The notes under the pieces are model-generated. The model was given only the letters and a program-made list of their open reading frames with translations, was not told the DNA's origin and did not search any database. This document shows, one piece after another, positions 1 to 8,553 of a stretch of 64,000 nt of DNA. This stretch comes from Noviherbaspirillum massiliense JC206. GTDB lineage: Bacteria > Pseudomonadota > Gammaproteobacteria > Burkholderiales > Burkholderiaceae_D. The first letter of the stretch is position 1. The number at the start of each line of letters is the position of its first letter. A program made the position numbers and the translations under genes. The DNA is taken from positions 3,053,838-3,117,837 of the forward strand of contig NZ_HE978634.1 in the NCBI RefSeq assembly GCF_000312045.1, in the 5' to 3' direction.

Positions 1-696
1 CCATTTGAACTGCACGCCGTCAGTCTTGTATTGCCCGCCGAAAAATGCCTGATAGGCCAGCGGCGCATCGACGAAATCCCACGCATGCGCATGGATACTG
101 TTGAGATAGCCGATCGAGGACAGCATGCGCCCGGCTGTCAGATTCAGGCCATTCGACAGGCCCTTGGCCTGGAAGAAGGCTTCCTCGACGCCGACGCTGT
201 TGTCGGAACCGAGGGCAAAGGTCAGCTGGCCGGCGAACAGCGGATCGATATTCGCGCTGAGCGTGAGCTCCGACTCGCCGAGATTGAAGCTGCGGCTGCC
301 CGGGCCGATCTCCTCGCCGCCCGGCACGAAGCCCTGGATGCGGAATTGTTTCGGGTCCTGCGACAGGTTGGCATAAGTGCCCCCCAAGATAGCGGAGATG
401 GCGGGATTGAAGGCATTGGCAGATGCTGCGGCGACGGGAGAAGAAGGCACGGCTTCCTGCGCCATGGTGGTTGCTGCGGCCGGCTGTGCTGCTGCGGGCT
501 GGGCGGGAGCGCTTACCTGGACTTCGGTTGCCTGGAGGCGCTGCTCGAGCGCTTGGATGCGCGCTTCATAGTCTTGCCTCATCTGCCGGATTTCTTCGCG
601 CAGCTGCGCCAGTTCGCGCTCGTCCGCGGCATGCGCGGCGAAAGGCATGGCAAAGGCGGCCGCCAGCGCCGCCGCCAGAACGGTAGGTTTGAACAC
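1..696 (-). CDS. Outer-membrane beta-barrel protein (porin or TonB-receptor-like), 3' end cut by the window
   Basis: Reading leftward from a GTG at 694-696 the frame stays open to base 1 (232 codons); the 3' end lies outside the window. GAGG eight bases upstream of the GTG supports this start. The product begins with a signal peptide (hydrophobic Ala-rich residues 5-22, AHA/AD cleavage near residue 24). A short coiled coil follows (residues 27-60, heptads of Leu/Ile with Glu/Arg), then an Ala/Pro linker, then alternating polar/hydrophobic strands typical of a barrel (for example the SELTLSANIDP segment). An N-terminal coiled coil before a barrel is common in porin-like proteins; I infer an outer-membrane location. 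The DUF2946-like gene lies 75 bases upstream on the same strand, so the two may be co-transcribed. The substrate is not determinable; metal uptake is one guess. Confidence 0.65.
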   Translation of the reverse strand, partial: MFKPTVLAAALAAAFAMPFAAHAADERELAQLREEIRQMRQDYEARIQALEQRLQATEVQVSAPAQPAAAQPAAATTMAQEAVPSSPVAAASANAFNPAISAILGGTYANLSQDPKQFRIQGFVPGGEEIGPGSRSFNLGESELTLSANIDPLFAGQLTFALGSDNSVGVEEAFFQAKGLSNGLNLTAGRMLSSIGYLNSIHAHAWDFVDAPLAYQAFFGGQYKTDGVQFKW

Positions 697-771
697 GATG
701 GGTTCCTCGCTTGAAAGACGAAACGTAGCCAGCACAGCAGGCTGCGCCGGTTTGTGCGTGAACAGTAATCT

Positions 772-1092
772 TTAAGCGAGTACGGGTGGGGCGCGTGAAT
801 CGAATGCGCGAATCGTGGAAGGAAGCCGCCTTGCGGTCGGGGAAGCAATTGCCATTTCCCGGATGACCGGATCAGCGCGCCAGCTTGGCGGCGATCCGGT
901 GAGCGCCGCGCCGATGGAGGCAAAGGCGGTGCACTGGTCGCAGTGCAGTTCACCCGGCAACTGCTTGCCGGGTGCGGTGCTCGAAGCGATATCCGTCGAA
1001 AGATGCGACACGGCGTGCGTCATCCCGAGTTGCTGAGACAGCAACAGGAACAGTGCCAGCACCAGGTGGATCGTAGTTTGGCGGAGTTTCAC
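772..1092 (-). CDS. Small DUF2946-like exported protein
   Basis: A 106-residue protein with a hydrophobic N-terminal segment (residues 8-23), a central Cys-x-x-Cys pair (HCDQC, about residues 50-54) and a C-terminal SRAPP motif. The Cys pair followed by a C-terminal RAPP is the pattern of the DUF2946 family, small exported proteins often found beside metal-related outer-membrane receptors. The start is GTG and no good ribosome site precedes it, so the exact start is uncertain. It sits between an AraC gene and the outer-membrane protein gene, all on the same strand with 75-91 base gaps. Its function is unknown; the CxxC pair would be compatible with metal binding. Confidence 0.6.
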   Translation of the reverse strand: MKLRQTTIHLVLALFLLLSQQLGMTHAVSHLSTDIASSTAPGKQLPGELHCDQCTAFASIGAALTGSPPSWRADPVIREMAIASPTARRLPSTIRAFDSRAPPVLA

Positions 1093-1183
1093 GGAGGGCG
1101 GCCTATAGGGAGCGGCGCAGGTTGGCGAAGCGCTGATATTAAATGCAAGCGGCCGAGGTTTGCAAATTCATGGTTGTCCGGAG

Positions 1184-2227
1184 TCACTCGTCAGGCTGTC
1201 GCGGACTTCCCGCGGGCTTCCGGAAAGTATTGGGCGGCACGCCGAACCAGCGGCGGAAAGTGCGGCTGAAGTTGGAGGTGTCGAGGTACCCCAGCCGTTC
1301 GGCGATCGATTCCACCGAATAGGTGGTGTGCGCCAGGTACCAGAGCGCCTGTTCCTTGCGCACTTCATCCAGCAGCGCCTGATAGCTGCTGCCGTGCTGC
1401 TTCAGCTTGCGGATCAGGGTGCGCGCCGACATGTGCAATTGCGCGGCCATGGCTTCGCAACCCGGATAGCTCTCGCCGCACATCCGCAGGCGCAGCCGCA
1501 CCTGGCGCACCACATCCTGATCCGGAGCGAGCCGGGCGAGGGCATCTTCGCAATCGCGTTGTGCCGACAGGTAGGCGGCCGCATCGGAGGTCACGCAGGG
1601 CAGGGCCAGCAACTCGTCCGGCAGCCGGATCTCCATGCCGTCCGCATTGAAGCGGATCCTGCCCCTGAAGCGCGCGGTATATGCCGACTGCCAGGGCGGA
1701 GCGGCGTAGGGCAGGTGGAATTCCGCGTCCTCCGGCGCAAAGCCGAGCACGGCTTCGATCAATTGCATGACGCCCATCAGCACGGCTTCCAGGATCGGAA
1801 TGCGCACATCGCCCAACGCGAACCGTTCATGCACCTGCAGGCGGAAATTCCCTTCGGCGCGGACTAGGCAAAAGTCGACGGCGCCGCTGCGCAGCCTGCC
1901 GTAACGGGCGATGCCTTCCAGCGCCTGCGCCAGGTTCCTGCTCGCCACGACTGCATTTCCGACCTGCCCATGGGCGGACACCGGCATGACGAGGCCCAAT
2001 TGCATGCCCAGCCCGGGCGCGCCGCTCAGCTGGATGGCGGTGAGGATCAGACGGCGCATCTGGGCAAAGCTGACGTCGCGCCGGCCTTCCAGCAGGTCCG
2101 CCCATGCCAGTCCGGTACCGGCCAGGAGGCGCTGCGTCTCGATGCCTCGTCTGCGCAGGAGCGCGCACAGCACCCGGGCATAGGTGGGATGGAATACCGG
2201 TTCGGGCAATGGTAAAGCCGAGGCCAT
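1184..2227 (-). CDS. AraC-family transcriptional regulator, divergent from alkB
   Basis: A 347-residue regulator. The N-terminal ~230 residues match the arabinose-binding-like effector domain seen in the OruR/AlkR subgroup, and the C-terminal ~100 residues form the double helix-turn-helix (AQLHMSARTLIRKLKQHG and the SVESIAERLGYLDTSNFSRTFRRWFG region). I chose the ATG at 2225-2227 because AAGGAAAAC precedes it; an in-frame start 24 codons upstream lacks such a site. It is transcribed away from the alkane hydroxylase gene with 194 bases between the starts. Because AraC-type AlkR controls alkane hydroxylase in Acinetobacter, I infer it regulates alkB here. It could also control the downstream DUF2946/outer-membrane pair. 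Confidence 0.9.
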   Translation of the reverse strand: MASALPLPEPVFHPTYARVLCALLRRRGIETQRLLAGTGLAWADLLEGRRDVSFAQMRRLILTAIQLSGAPGLGMQLGLVMPVSAHGQVGNAVVASRNLAQALEGIARYGRLRSGAVDFCLVRAEGNFRLQVHERFALGDVRIPILEAVLMGVMQLIEAVLGFAPEDAEFHLPYAAPPWQSAYTARFRGRIRFNADGMEIRLPDELLALPCVTSDAAAYLSAQRDCEDALARLAPDQDVVRQVRLRLRMCGESYPGCEAMAAQLHMSARTLIRKLKQHGSSYQALLDEVRKEQALWYLAHTTYSVESIAERLGYLDTSNFSRTFRRWFGVPPNTFRKPAGSPRQPDE

Positions 2228-2421
2228 GTTTTCCTTCTGGAAAAGACAGTTGCATTGCCGGCGCAGCGCCTGCCGCTTGTCCGAAACCACGGACGCCATA
2301 ATCAGGATATGGTCAGGCGCTCCTTGTCATCTTATGACGATAGATTGCCAGTTCTTTCGGTGTTCGGCGAAGCCATATCACGCCATTCTTTGCGCATCAT
2401 CATGACAAGGAAGAGAACAAC
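2228..2421. promoter_or_regulatory. Divergent promoter region between the AraC regulator and alkB
   Basis: This 194-base gap separates two divergent starts and must hold both promoters and presumably the AraC-type operator. I could not single out convincing -35/-10 boxes. The AAGGAAGAG before alkB is a good ribosome-binding site. Confidence 0.4.
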
Positions 2422-3609
2422 ATGGAGACGATGCAACTGCCATCCACCCTCGGCGGCTATCGCGACCGCAAGCGCTACGCCTGGCTGATGTCGCTCGTGG
2501 TGCCCTGCCTGATCTGCACCGGACCGCTGCTGTACACCATGACGGGCCAGGCCCTGCTGCTGTGGACGCCGGTATTCCTGAATTACCTGGTGATTCCCTT
2601 CATCGACATCCTGCTCGGCGATGACCTCAGCAATCCGCCGGAAGACGTGGTGCCGGCACTGGAAGCCGACCGCTACTACCGCTATGTCACCTATGCGCTG
2701 GTACCGCTCCTGTGGGGCGGCTTCATCTTCGGCGTCTGGTTCTTCACCACCCATCCGCTGCCCTGGCATGCGATGGTCGCCGGCGTGATGACGACCGGCG
2801 GGGTGGGCGGCTTCGGCATCAACCTCGGCCATGAACTCGGGCACAAGCGCGGCCGGCTGGAACGCAACCTGGCAAAGGCGGTGCTGGCGATGACGGGCTA
2901 CGGCCACTTCACCATTGAACACAATCGCGGCCATCACCGCGACGTGGCGACACCGGCCGATCCGGCTTCTTCCCGCATGGGCGAAAACATCTACCGCTTC
3001 CTGCTGCGCGAAATGCCGGGTGGCTTCAAGCGCGCCTGGCAACTGGAGAAACAGCGCCTGGCGCAGGAAGGCAAATCGGTATGGTCACTCCAGAATGAAA
3101 TCCTGCAACCCCTGTTGCTGACGGTGATTTTCTTCGGCGCGATGACAGCCTGGCTCGGCTGGACCGCGCTTCCTTTCATGCTGCTCGCCGCCTTCTGGAG
3201 CAATTTCCAGCTGACTTCAGCCAACTACATCGAACACTACGGCCTGCTGCGCCAGAAGCTTCCCAGCGGCCGCTACGAGCCCTGCCAGCCGCGCCATTCC
3301 TGGAACAGCAACCAGCTGTTTTCCAACTGGGCGGTGTTCCACCTGCAGCGTCATTCCGATCATCACGCCCATCCGCTGCGGCGCTATCAATCGCTGCGCC
3401 ACTTCGAGGATGTACCGCAGCTGCCGAACGGCTATTTCGGCATGTTCCCGATCTCTTACATTCCGCCGCTCTGGTTCCGGATGATGGACCGGCGTCTGGT
3501 CGAGGCCGTCAAGGGCGATCCGGAGCGGATCAATTTCGATCCGGCAAAGCGCGAGCGGCTGATGCGCCGTTATGGAATGCAGGTGAGGGCGGCCGAGGCT
3601 GCGGGCTGA
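2422..3609 (+). CDS. alkB: Alkane 1-monooxygenase (AlkB)
   Basis: A 395-residue integral-membrane non-haem di-iron hydroxylase that oxidises the terminal methyl group of medium-chain alkanes to 1-alkanols, using electrons from rubredoxin. The histidine clusters that bind the iron pair are all visible: HELGH from residue 137, EHNRGHHRD about 30 residues later, NYIEHYG, and LQRHSDHHAHP near residue 310. Paired hydrophobic segments between them give the six-helix fold. Length and motifs fit the AlkB family. The start has AAGGAAGAG upstream. No rubredoxin or rubredoxin reductase gene is adjacent, so the electron-transfer partners must be encoded elsewhere. Its divergent AraC-type neighbour is the likely regulator. 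Confidence 0.95.
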   Translation: METMQLPSTLGGYRDRKRYAWLMSLVVPCLICTGPLLYTMTGQALLLWTPVFLNYLVIPFIDILLGDDLSNPPEDVVPALEADRYYRYVTYALVPLLWGGFIFGVWFFTTHPLPWHAMVAGVMTTGGVGGFGINLGHELGHKRGRLERNLAKAVLAMTGYGHFTIEHNRGHHRDVATPADPASSRMGENIYRFLLREMPGGFKRAWQLEKQRLAQEGKSVWSLQNEILQPLLLTVIFFGAMTAWLGWTALPFMLLAAFWSNFQLTSANYIEHYGLLRQKLPSGRYEPCQPRHSWNSNQLFSNWAVFHLQRHSDHHAHPLRRYQSLRHFEDVPQLPNGYFGMFPISYIPPLWFRMMDRRLVEAVKGDPERINFDPAKRERLMRRYGMQVRAAEAAG

Positions 3610-3655
3610 AGGAGCGCCGACGAGAGGAAGGGAGTACCACCATCACAACGAGAAG

Positions 3656-4366
3656 TTACCGGCCCCGCGCCACCTTGATCGAGCGCTCCTGCAGGAATTC
3701 CGCCAGGTCCACCAGGCGGTTAATGTTCGACTGGGTCAAGGTGTGACCGGCAGCAAGCAGCAAGGGGCCTTCGCGGAAATAGATGTCTTCCGCCACCAGC
3801 ATGTCGGGTTGCAGGTGGCGGATTTCGACCTGCTGCACCGGGTCATCGGCATGGCGCAGGATCCGGGCACCGGGCTGGCGACCGAAAGCCCGGGCGGGGG
3901 CAGAGCTGGTCGCATCGGTCGCTACGCCAAGATACGCCGCGGGCGGCCTGGCGGCAAAAGGCTCGTTGAGCGCCTGCTCGATCTTGCTCTGGGCGGTGCC
4001 GATGCGGATGGGCTTGACCAGGAAACCGTTGGCGTCGAGCGCGAGCGCGGCACTCAGGACTTCCACGTTGGAATATGAAGTGAGGATGACGGCGCGCAGA
4101 TCCGGTGCGGCATGCGTCTGTCCGGTCCTGATGTGCTTGATGAGTTCCAGCCCGTTCATCTCAGGCATCTCCACGTCGGTCACGATCAGATCCCAGGGTT
4201 CGCGCTCGAACAAGGCCATTGCCGTTTTGCCGTTCGGCGCTTCCGCGAGCCGTAAAAAATGAAACGTCCGCAACACCTGAACGACGATTCTTCTGGTGAA
4301 GGCATCATCGTCCACCACCAGCACGCGGGTGTTTTGAAAAGAGCCAGGAGCGGGATTACTGTTCAT
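3656..4366 (-). CDS. Response regulator with a short C-terminal output-like segment
   Basis: A 236-residue protein. The receiver domain occupies about residues 12-130: the acidic pair is in VLVVDDDAF, the phosphoacceptor Asp in LIVTDVEMPEMNG, the Thr/Ser in ILTSYS and the Lys in LVKP. After a variable linker, the last ~55 residues (LQPDMLVAEDIYFREGPLLLAAGHTL type) match the small conserved region seen at the ends of many HD-GYP/HDOD-type response regulators, but no HD-GYP domain is present. The ATG at 4364-4366 is chosen because the receiver begins ten residues later; its ribosome site is weak. It lies 224 bases downstream of a GGDEF-EAL gene on the same strand, suggesting a shared c-di-GMP theme. 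Its partner kinase is unknown. Confidence 0.85.
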   Translation of the reverse strand: MNSNPAPGSFQNTRVLVVDDDAFTRRIVVQVLRTFHFLRLAEAPNGKTAMALFEREPWDLIVTDVEMPEMNGLELIKHIRTGQTHAAPDLRAVILTSYSNVEVLSAALALDANGFLVKPIRIGTAQSKIEQALNEPFAARPPAAYLGVATDATSSAPARAFGRQPGARILRHADDPVQQVEIRHLQPDMLVAEDIYFREGPLLLAAGHTLTQSNINRLVDLAEFLQERSIKVARGR

Positions 4367-4589
4367 GGATACGGCAGATGGACTTGACCGATGCGGATCT
4401 TGATCGTTGTGGAGAAGCTGCTCGCATCGAGCGCCCATTATGCGCTTGAACCTGCCCGTGATGGGCATGCCTGCCGCTCGCGCGCAACAATGCTGCGCAT
4501 GCGGCGGACGCCATGTAACCGACTCTCTGATTGGAAAATTGACCGCAAATAGCACACGTGAGGGCGGACGTGTGCGCCACCCTCCTGCG

Positions 4590-6884
4590 CTATCTCGTCG
4601 ACGGCACGAGGGATTGCATGGCCAGGCTGCGCCGAGGCTCATGGCTGGCGGCGAAATGCGAAACGATTTCCGAAGCCGGCATCGGTTTGCCCAGCAAGAA
4701 GCCTTGCATCACATCGCAGCCGGCCAGGCGCAGGAAGCGCGCCTGAGCTTCGGTTTCCACGCCTTCGCCCACCACCTTGAGCCGCATCTTGCGGGCAATC
4801 GCGATGATGGCTTCGGTGATCGCGATATCGTCCTGGTCGAGCGGGAGATTTTCCACGAAGCTGCGGTCGATTTTCAGGTTGTCGAGCGGGTAGTGCTTGA
4901 GGCTGTTGAGCGAGGAGTAACCGGTGCCGAAATCATCGATCGACAGCGATACACCCATTTTGCGGATGCGGTGCAGCAGGGTGACCGCTTCTTCCGGATC
5001 CTGCATGATCGTGCTCTCGGTAATTTCCAGCTCGAGCATCGATGGCGGAAAATCATGATCGTCGAGCGCGGCGCGGATGGTATCGAGCAGCCGGGAAGAA
5101 GAAAACTGCTGCGCCGACAGGTTGACCGCGATGCGCCCGAAGCGCCAGCCGGCGTCCAGCCAGGCGCGACCCTGGCGGCATGCCTCGTTCAGGGCCCAGG
5201 AACCGATCGGAACGATCAGGCCGTTCTGCTCGGCCAGGGTAATGAAGCTGGTGGGCAGCACCAGCCCATGCCCGGGGCGATGCCAGCGCAACAGCGCTTC
5301 CACACCGGTGATGGTGCCGCTCACGCTGGCAAACTGCGGCTGGTAGTACAGCTCGAATTCGCCGCGCTCGAGCGCATGGCGCAGGCTGTTTTCCAGCAGC
5401 ATCTGGGCGATGGCCTGCGCCGTCATGTTGCTCTCGAAGAACTGGAAGGTGTTCTTGCCGCGCTGCTTGGCGCGATACATCGCCGCATCCGCATTCTTCA
5501 GCAGGGTTGCCGCATCCTGCCCGTCCATGGGATAGGAAGCGATGCCGATGCTGGCCGTCACGAACACTTCCTGGCCATCGATCACGAAGGGCTGCGCGAT
5601 ACAGGAAATCAGGCGCTCTGCCTGCTTGGCCGCGGCGCCGGAACCAGCCGGGTCGTCCAGCAGCACCGTGAATTCATCGCCCCCCAGCCGTCCGATCACG
5701 TCGCCGCCCTTGACCTGGTTGCGCATCCGTTCCGCCGCCGCGATCAGCAGCCGGTCGCCGGCGGCATGGCCGAGCGTGTCATTGACGGCCTTGAAGCGGT
5801 CGAGGTCGATGAACAGCAATGCCAGCTGCCGGTTCCAGGCGCGCGCCTGATCGATCTCGGTAGAAAAGCGCAGCATCAGGCCGCTGCGGTTCAGCATCCC
5901 GGTCAGGCTGTCATGGCTCGCAAGGTGCTGCAGCCGGTTCTCGGCTTCCTTGCGGCTGGTGTTGTCGCTGAACACGCCGACATAGTTCGTGATGTCGCCG
6001 TTCTCGTTGCGCACGGTCGAGATCGACAGCCAGGCGGGGTACCATTCGCCGGTCTTGCGCCGGTCCGGCATCTCTCCCTGCCAGCGGCCTTCCTGCGCCA
6101 GGTGCTCCAGCATGGCGCGGTTGATCTCGGCCTGCGCGCCGGGGCCGGTCATCATGCGCGAGAGCTTGCCGATCGCTTCGGCGGCGGGATAGCCGGTGAT
6201 GCGGGTGAAGGCGGGATTGACGGCTTCGATGCGGCACTGGGCATCGGTAATGACGATGCCTTCGCCGGCTGATTCGAATACACGGTTGGACAGGCGCGAT
6301 GCCTGTTCGAAGGCGACCTGCCGGCTCACATCGAGGGCCACGCCCATCACCGCCGGCTGGCCGTTGAATTCGCATACTGCGCCCTGCACCTCTGCCCACA
6401 CCATGGAGCCGTCGCGCCGCACCGCGCGGTAGGTATAGCGGATGCTGGCGACTTCGCCGGACAAGCGGCGCCTGTGGTTTTCCAGCAGCAGGGGCAAGTC
6501 CTCGGGCGCGGTATGCGTCGCCACCGACAGGCCGATGAGCTGCGCCGGATCATCGTAGCCAAGCAGTTCCGCGGTCTTCTTGTTGACGTAGACGAAATTG
6601 CCATCCTGGACTACGTACAGGCCGACCAGCGACTGGTCGACGAAGCTGCGCAGCCTCAGCTCCGCTTCGCGCAGCACGATGTCGGCCTGGCGCACCGGCA
6701 TGGTCACGGTGATCCAGGCAAAATACGCGAGCAGGCCGGCGATGACCATCACCAGCCAGTCCGGCAGCACGGTCGCCAGCAGGGCAAAGATGGCGATGCT
6801 TGCCCCCAATGCCGGCCCGGCCCAGCGGCGGTGCTTGCTGATCATGCGGATCAAAGCGTCCGGCTGTGTCAGGGGTTTGAACAT
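4590..6884 (-). CDS. Membrane-anchored PAS-PAS-GGDEF-EAL c-di-GMP enzyme
   Basis: A 764-residue protein with two N-terminal membrane helices (residues 22-65), two PAS domains (about 80-200 and 205-325), a GGDEF domain with intact GGDEF at residues 401-405, and an EAL domain with EAL at 529-531 and DDFGTGYSS further on. GGDEF domains make cyclic di-GMP and EAL domains hydrolyse it; both catalytic signatures are present, so the protein may be bifunctional with PAS-controlled switching. It is probably an inner-membrane sensor. It starts at 6884 and is the first gene of a possible two-gene unit with the response regulator downstream. A 621-codon ORF on the opposite strand is a codon-bias shadow. 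Confidence 0.93.
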   Translation of the reverse strand: MFKPLTQPDALIRMISKHRRWAGPALGASIAIFALLATVLPDWLVMVIAGLLAYFAWITVTMPVRQADIVLREAELRLRSFVDQSLVGLYVVQDGNFVYVNKKTAELLGYDDPAQLIGLSVATHTAPEDLPLLLENHRRRLSGEVASIRYTYRAVRRDGSMVWAEVQGAVCEFNGQPAVMGVALDVSRQVAFEQASRLSNRVFESAGEGIVITDAQCRIEAVNPAFTRITGYPAAEAIGKLSRMMTGPGAQAEINRAMLEHLAQEGRWQGEMPDRRKTGEWYPAWLSISTVRNENGDITNYVGVFSDNTSRKEAENRLQHLASHDSLTGMLNRSGLMLRFSTEIDQARAWNRQLALLFIDLDRFKAVNDTLGHAAGDRLLIAAAERMRNQVKGGDVIGRLGGDEFTVLLDDPAGSGAAAKQAERLISCIAQPFVIDGQEVFVTASIGIASYPMDGQDAATLLKNADAAMYRAKQRGKNTFQFFESNMTAQAIAQMLLENSLRHALERGEFELYYQPQFASVSGTITGVEALLRWHRPGHGLVLPTSFITLAEQNGLIVPIGSWALNEACRQGRAWLDAGWRFGRIAVNLSAQQFSSSRLLDTIRAALDDHDFPPSMLELEITESTIMQDPEEAVTLLHRIRKMGVSLSIDDFGTGYSSLNSLKHYPLDNLKIDRSFVENLPLDQDDIAITEAIIAIARKMRLKVVGEGVETEAQARFLRLAGCDVMQGFLLGKPMPASEIVSHFAASHEPRRSLAMQSLVPSTR

Positions 6885-7029
6885 CGGCCTGGGAATTGTC
6901 GTGAGTGGATGTCGCCGGACATACTAGCGGCATGTTTGCATTAGGGCAACTACGTTGTGAAGCTGCGGTGGCGCGCATCCTCCACTACTATGCGGGGGAC
7001 ATGTGACCCCACTCCATTTCCGAAAACCC

Positions 7030-7404
7030 ATGACCGACCTTGATACCTTGCGCGACGCGCTCATCCGCTTCCGTGACGAGCGCAACTGGCAGCAATTCCA
7101 TACCCTGAAGAATCTGATCGTCTCCGTCAGCCTGGAAGCATCCGAACTGCTGGAGCTGACGCAGTGGAAGACGGATGAAGAACTGGTGCAGCTGAAGGCG
7201 GACGAGAGCTTCCGGCAGCAGCTGAAGGATGAATGCGCCGACGTGCTCATGTACCTGCTGCTGGTCGCCAACGAGGCTGGCATCGACCTCGCCGCTGCCA
7301 CGCGGGAAAAGATGGCCAGGAATGCGCAGCGCTATCCGGTGGAGGCATCGTATGGTTTGGCACGGAAATATATGGAGCGGGAGAGGAAGGACGGGCAGTC
7401 CTGA
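7030..7404 (+). CDS. MazG-like nucleotide pyrophosphohydrolase
   Basis: A 124-residue all-alpha protein of the MazG/dCTPase-like superfamily, which hydrolyses (d)NTPs to the monophosphate and pyrophosphate, often as a house-cleaning enzyme. The metal-binding signature is visible: LEASELLEL (ExxE type) and, about 40 residues later, DECADVLMYLL (ExxD type). The ATG at 7030 gives the family's usual MTDLDTLRDAL start; an upstream in-frame GTG at 7003 with GGGGGA before it would add nine residues. It stands alone between the GGDEF-EAL gene and ahpC. Confidence 0.85.
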   Translation: MTDLDTLRDALIRFRDERNWQQFHTLKNLIVSVSLEASELLELTQWKTDEELVQLKADESFRQQLKDECADVLMYLLLVANEAGIDLAAATREKMARNAQRYPVEASYGLARKYMERERKDGQS

Positions 7405-7806
7405 GCCGCACGCATGTGCATGGGCCGACACGGACTCTGACTCCTTGGAGCAGAGCTGAATATCTCGCGCGTCGTGCAAGCCGGTCGCATCACGGTGTGC
7501 ATTCCACGGTGGCGTTGGCGCCGCTCGCTCGGTCGGACTGCTCCGGGTCCTCCAACGCGGTGGAGCATATTGAAATACACTAGCTTAGGCTCCACGTATT
7601 GCCGATATTGGCTGCTTTCCGGCACGTGCCTCATAGGCCAGATCAGGCTTTCTGCGCGGCCACACTCCGCACGACCAGATCCTAGGCATAACGCCCAGCC
7701 AATATAGTTCAGCTATTTGATTAATTAAATAAATCAAATTGCAAGAACAATAGATTTATTTAATAATTACACCTGTACCGTTCAACACCACAAAGAGAGG
7801 AAAAAC
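7405..7806. other. Intergenic region upstream of ahpC
   Basis: These 402 bases contain no convincing gene. The last ~110 bases are strikingly AT-rich compared with the surroundings and carry two inverted repeats (listed separately), as expected for a regulated promoter of a strongly expressed gene. The ribosome site of ahpC (GAGAGGAAAAAC) ends the gap. Confidence 0.6.
7704..7738 (+). promoter_or_regulatory. Paired inverted repeats in the AT-rich ahpC promoter region
   Basis: ATAG-TTCAG-CTAT (7704-7716) is a perfect 4-bp-arm palindrome. It is followed directly by TTTGATT-N9-AATCAAA (about 7716-7738), a perfect 7-bp-arm repeat. The ATAG/CTAT arms recall the OxyR half-site, but the 5-base spacer is shorter than OxyR's 7, so I call it only a candidate operator. 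Confidence 0.35.
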
Positions 7807-8370
7807 ATGTCTTTGATCAATACCACCGTTAAACCCTTCAACGCTACCGCCTACCACAACGGCAAGTTCGTGCCGGTATCCGATGCCGACCTGAAAGGCA
7901 AATGGTCCGTCGTGGTCTTCTATCCGGCCGACTTCACCTTCGTCTGCCCGACCGAACTCGGCGACCTGGCAGATCACTATGCCACCTTCAAGTCGCTCGG
8001 CGTGGAAATCTATGCTGTGTCGACCGACACCCATTTCACCCACAAGGCATGGCACGACACTTCGGACACGATCCGCAAGATCCAGTATCCGATGATCGGC
8101 GACCCGACCGGTGCCATCACCCGCAACTTCGACGTGATGATCGAAGAAGAAGGCCTGGCGCTGCGCGGTACCTTCGTGATCAATCCGGAAGGCCAGATCA
8201 AGCTGTGCGAAATCCATGACAACGGCATCGGCCGCGACGCCAAGGAACTGCTGCGCAAGGTACAGGCTGCCCAGTACGTCGCATCGCACCCGGGCGAAGT
8301 CTGCCCCGCCAAGTGGACTCCGGGCGCAGAAACCCTGGCTCCTTCGCTCGACCTCGTCGGCAAGATCTAA
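7807..8370 (+). CDS. ahpC: Alkyl hydroperoxide reductase C (peroxiredoxin AhpC)
   Basis: A 187-residue typical two-cysteine peroxiredoxin that reduces H2O2, organic hydroperoxides and peroxynitrite in the cytoplasm. The peroxidatic cysteine is C47 in the DFTFVCPTE signature and the resolving cysteine is C166 in EVCPAKW. The conserved FYPADFTF lead-in and GTFVINPEG are also present. The length equals that of E. coli AhpC. It has a strong ribosome site (GAGAGGAAAAAC). The next gene encodes AhpF, its disulfide reductase, 183 bases downstream on the same strand, so the two form the standard system. Confidence 0.98.
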   Translation: MSLINTTVKPFNATAYHNGKFVPVSDADLKGKWSVVVFYPADFTFVCPTELGDLADHYATFKSLGVEIYAVSTDTHFTHKAWHDTSDTIRKIQYPMIGDPTGAITRNFDVMIEEEGLALRGTFVINPEGQIKLCEIHDNGIGRDAKELLRKVQAAQYVASHPGEVCPAKWTPGAETLAPSLDLVGKI

Positions 8371-8400
8371 ATCTAAACGCTGCGAACCTGCCGCATGCCT

Positions 8401-8426
8401 TTTCCTTCCCCGCAAGGGGAAGGAAA
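8401..8426 (+). other. Perfect hairpin with GCAA tetraloop between ahpC and ahpF
   Basis: TTTCCTTCCCC (8401-8411) pairs perfectly with GGGGAAGGAAA (8416-8426) around a GCAA loop of the stable GNRA class. No T-run follows, so it is not a standard terminator. It may stabilise the upstream ahpC message or attenuate ahpF relative to ahpC, which is normally needed in excess. Confidence 0.6.
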
Positions 8427-8553
8427 CCGGCAAGCCGGCAACACCGCAGTACCACTCTCCGATCGGCATTTTCCTGATCCGGCAGCGAAAGGCTGATCCG
8501 GCAGTGGCACTGCACACCTGACAATCATCGACACCAGGAATGGGAGAACCATC

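Noticed and set aside
1120-1160. A Zur- or Fur-like box before the DUF2946-like gene
   Set aside because: The AT-rich patch near ATATTAAATGC is not symmetric enough to support a metal-regulator site.
4407-6272. A 621-codon open frame on the plus strand
   Set aside because: It lies antisense to the PAS-PAS-GGDEF-EAL gene, has no domain and a His/Gln/Arg-rich composition typical of antisense frames in GC-rich DNA.
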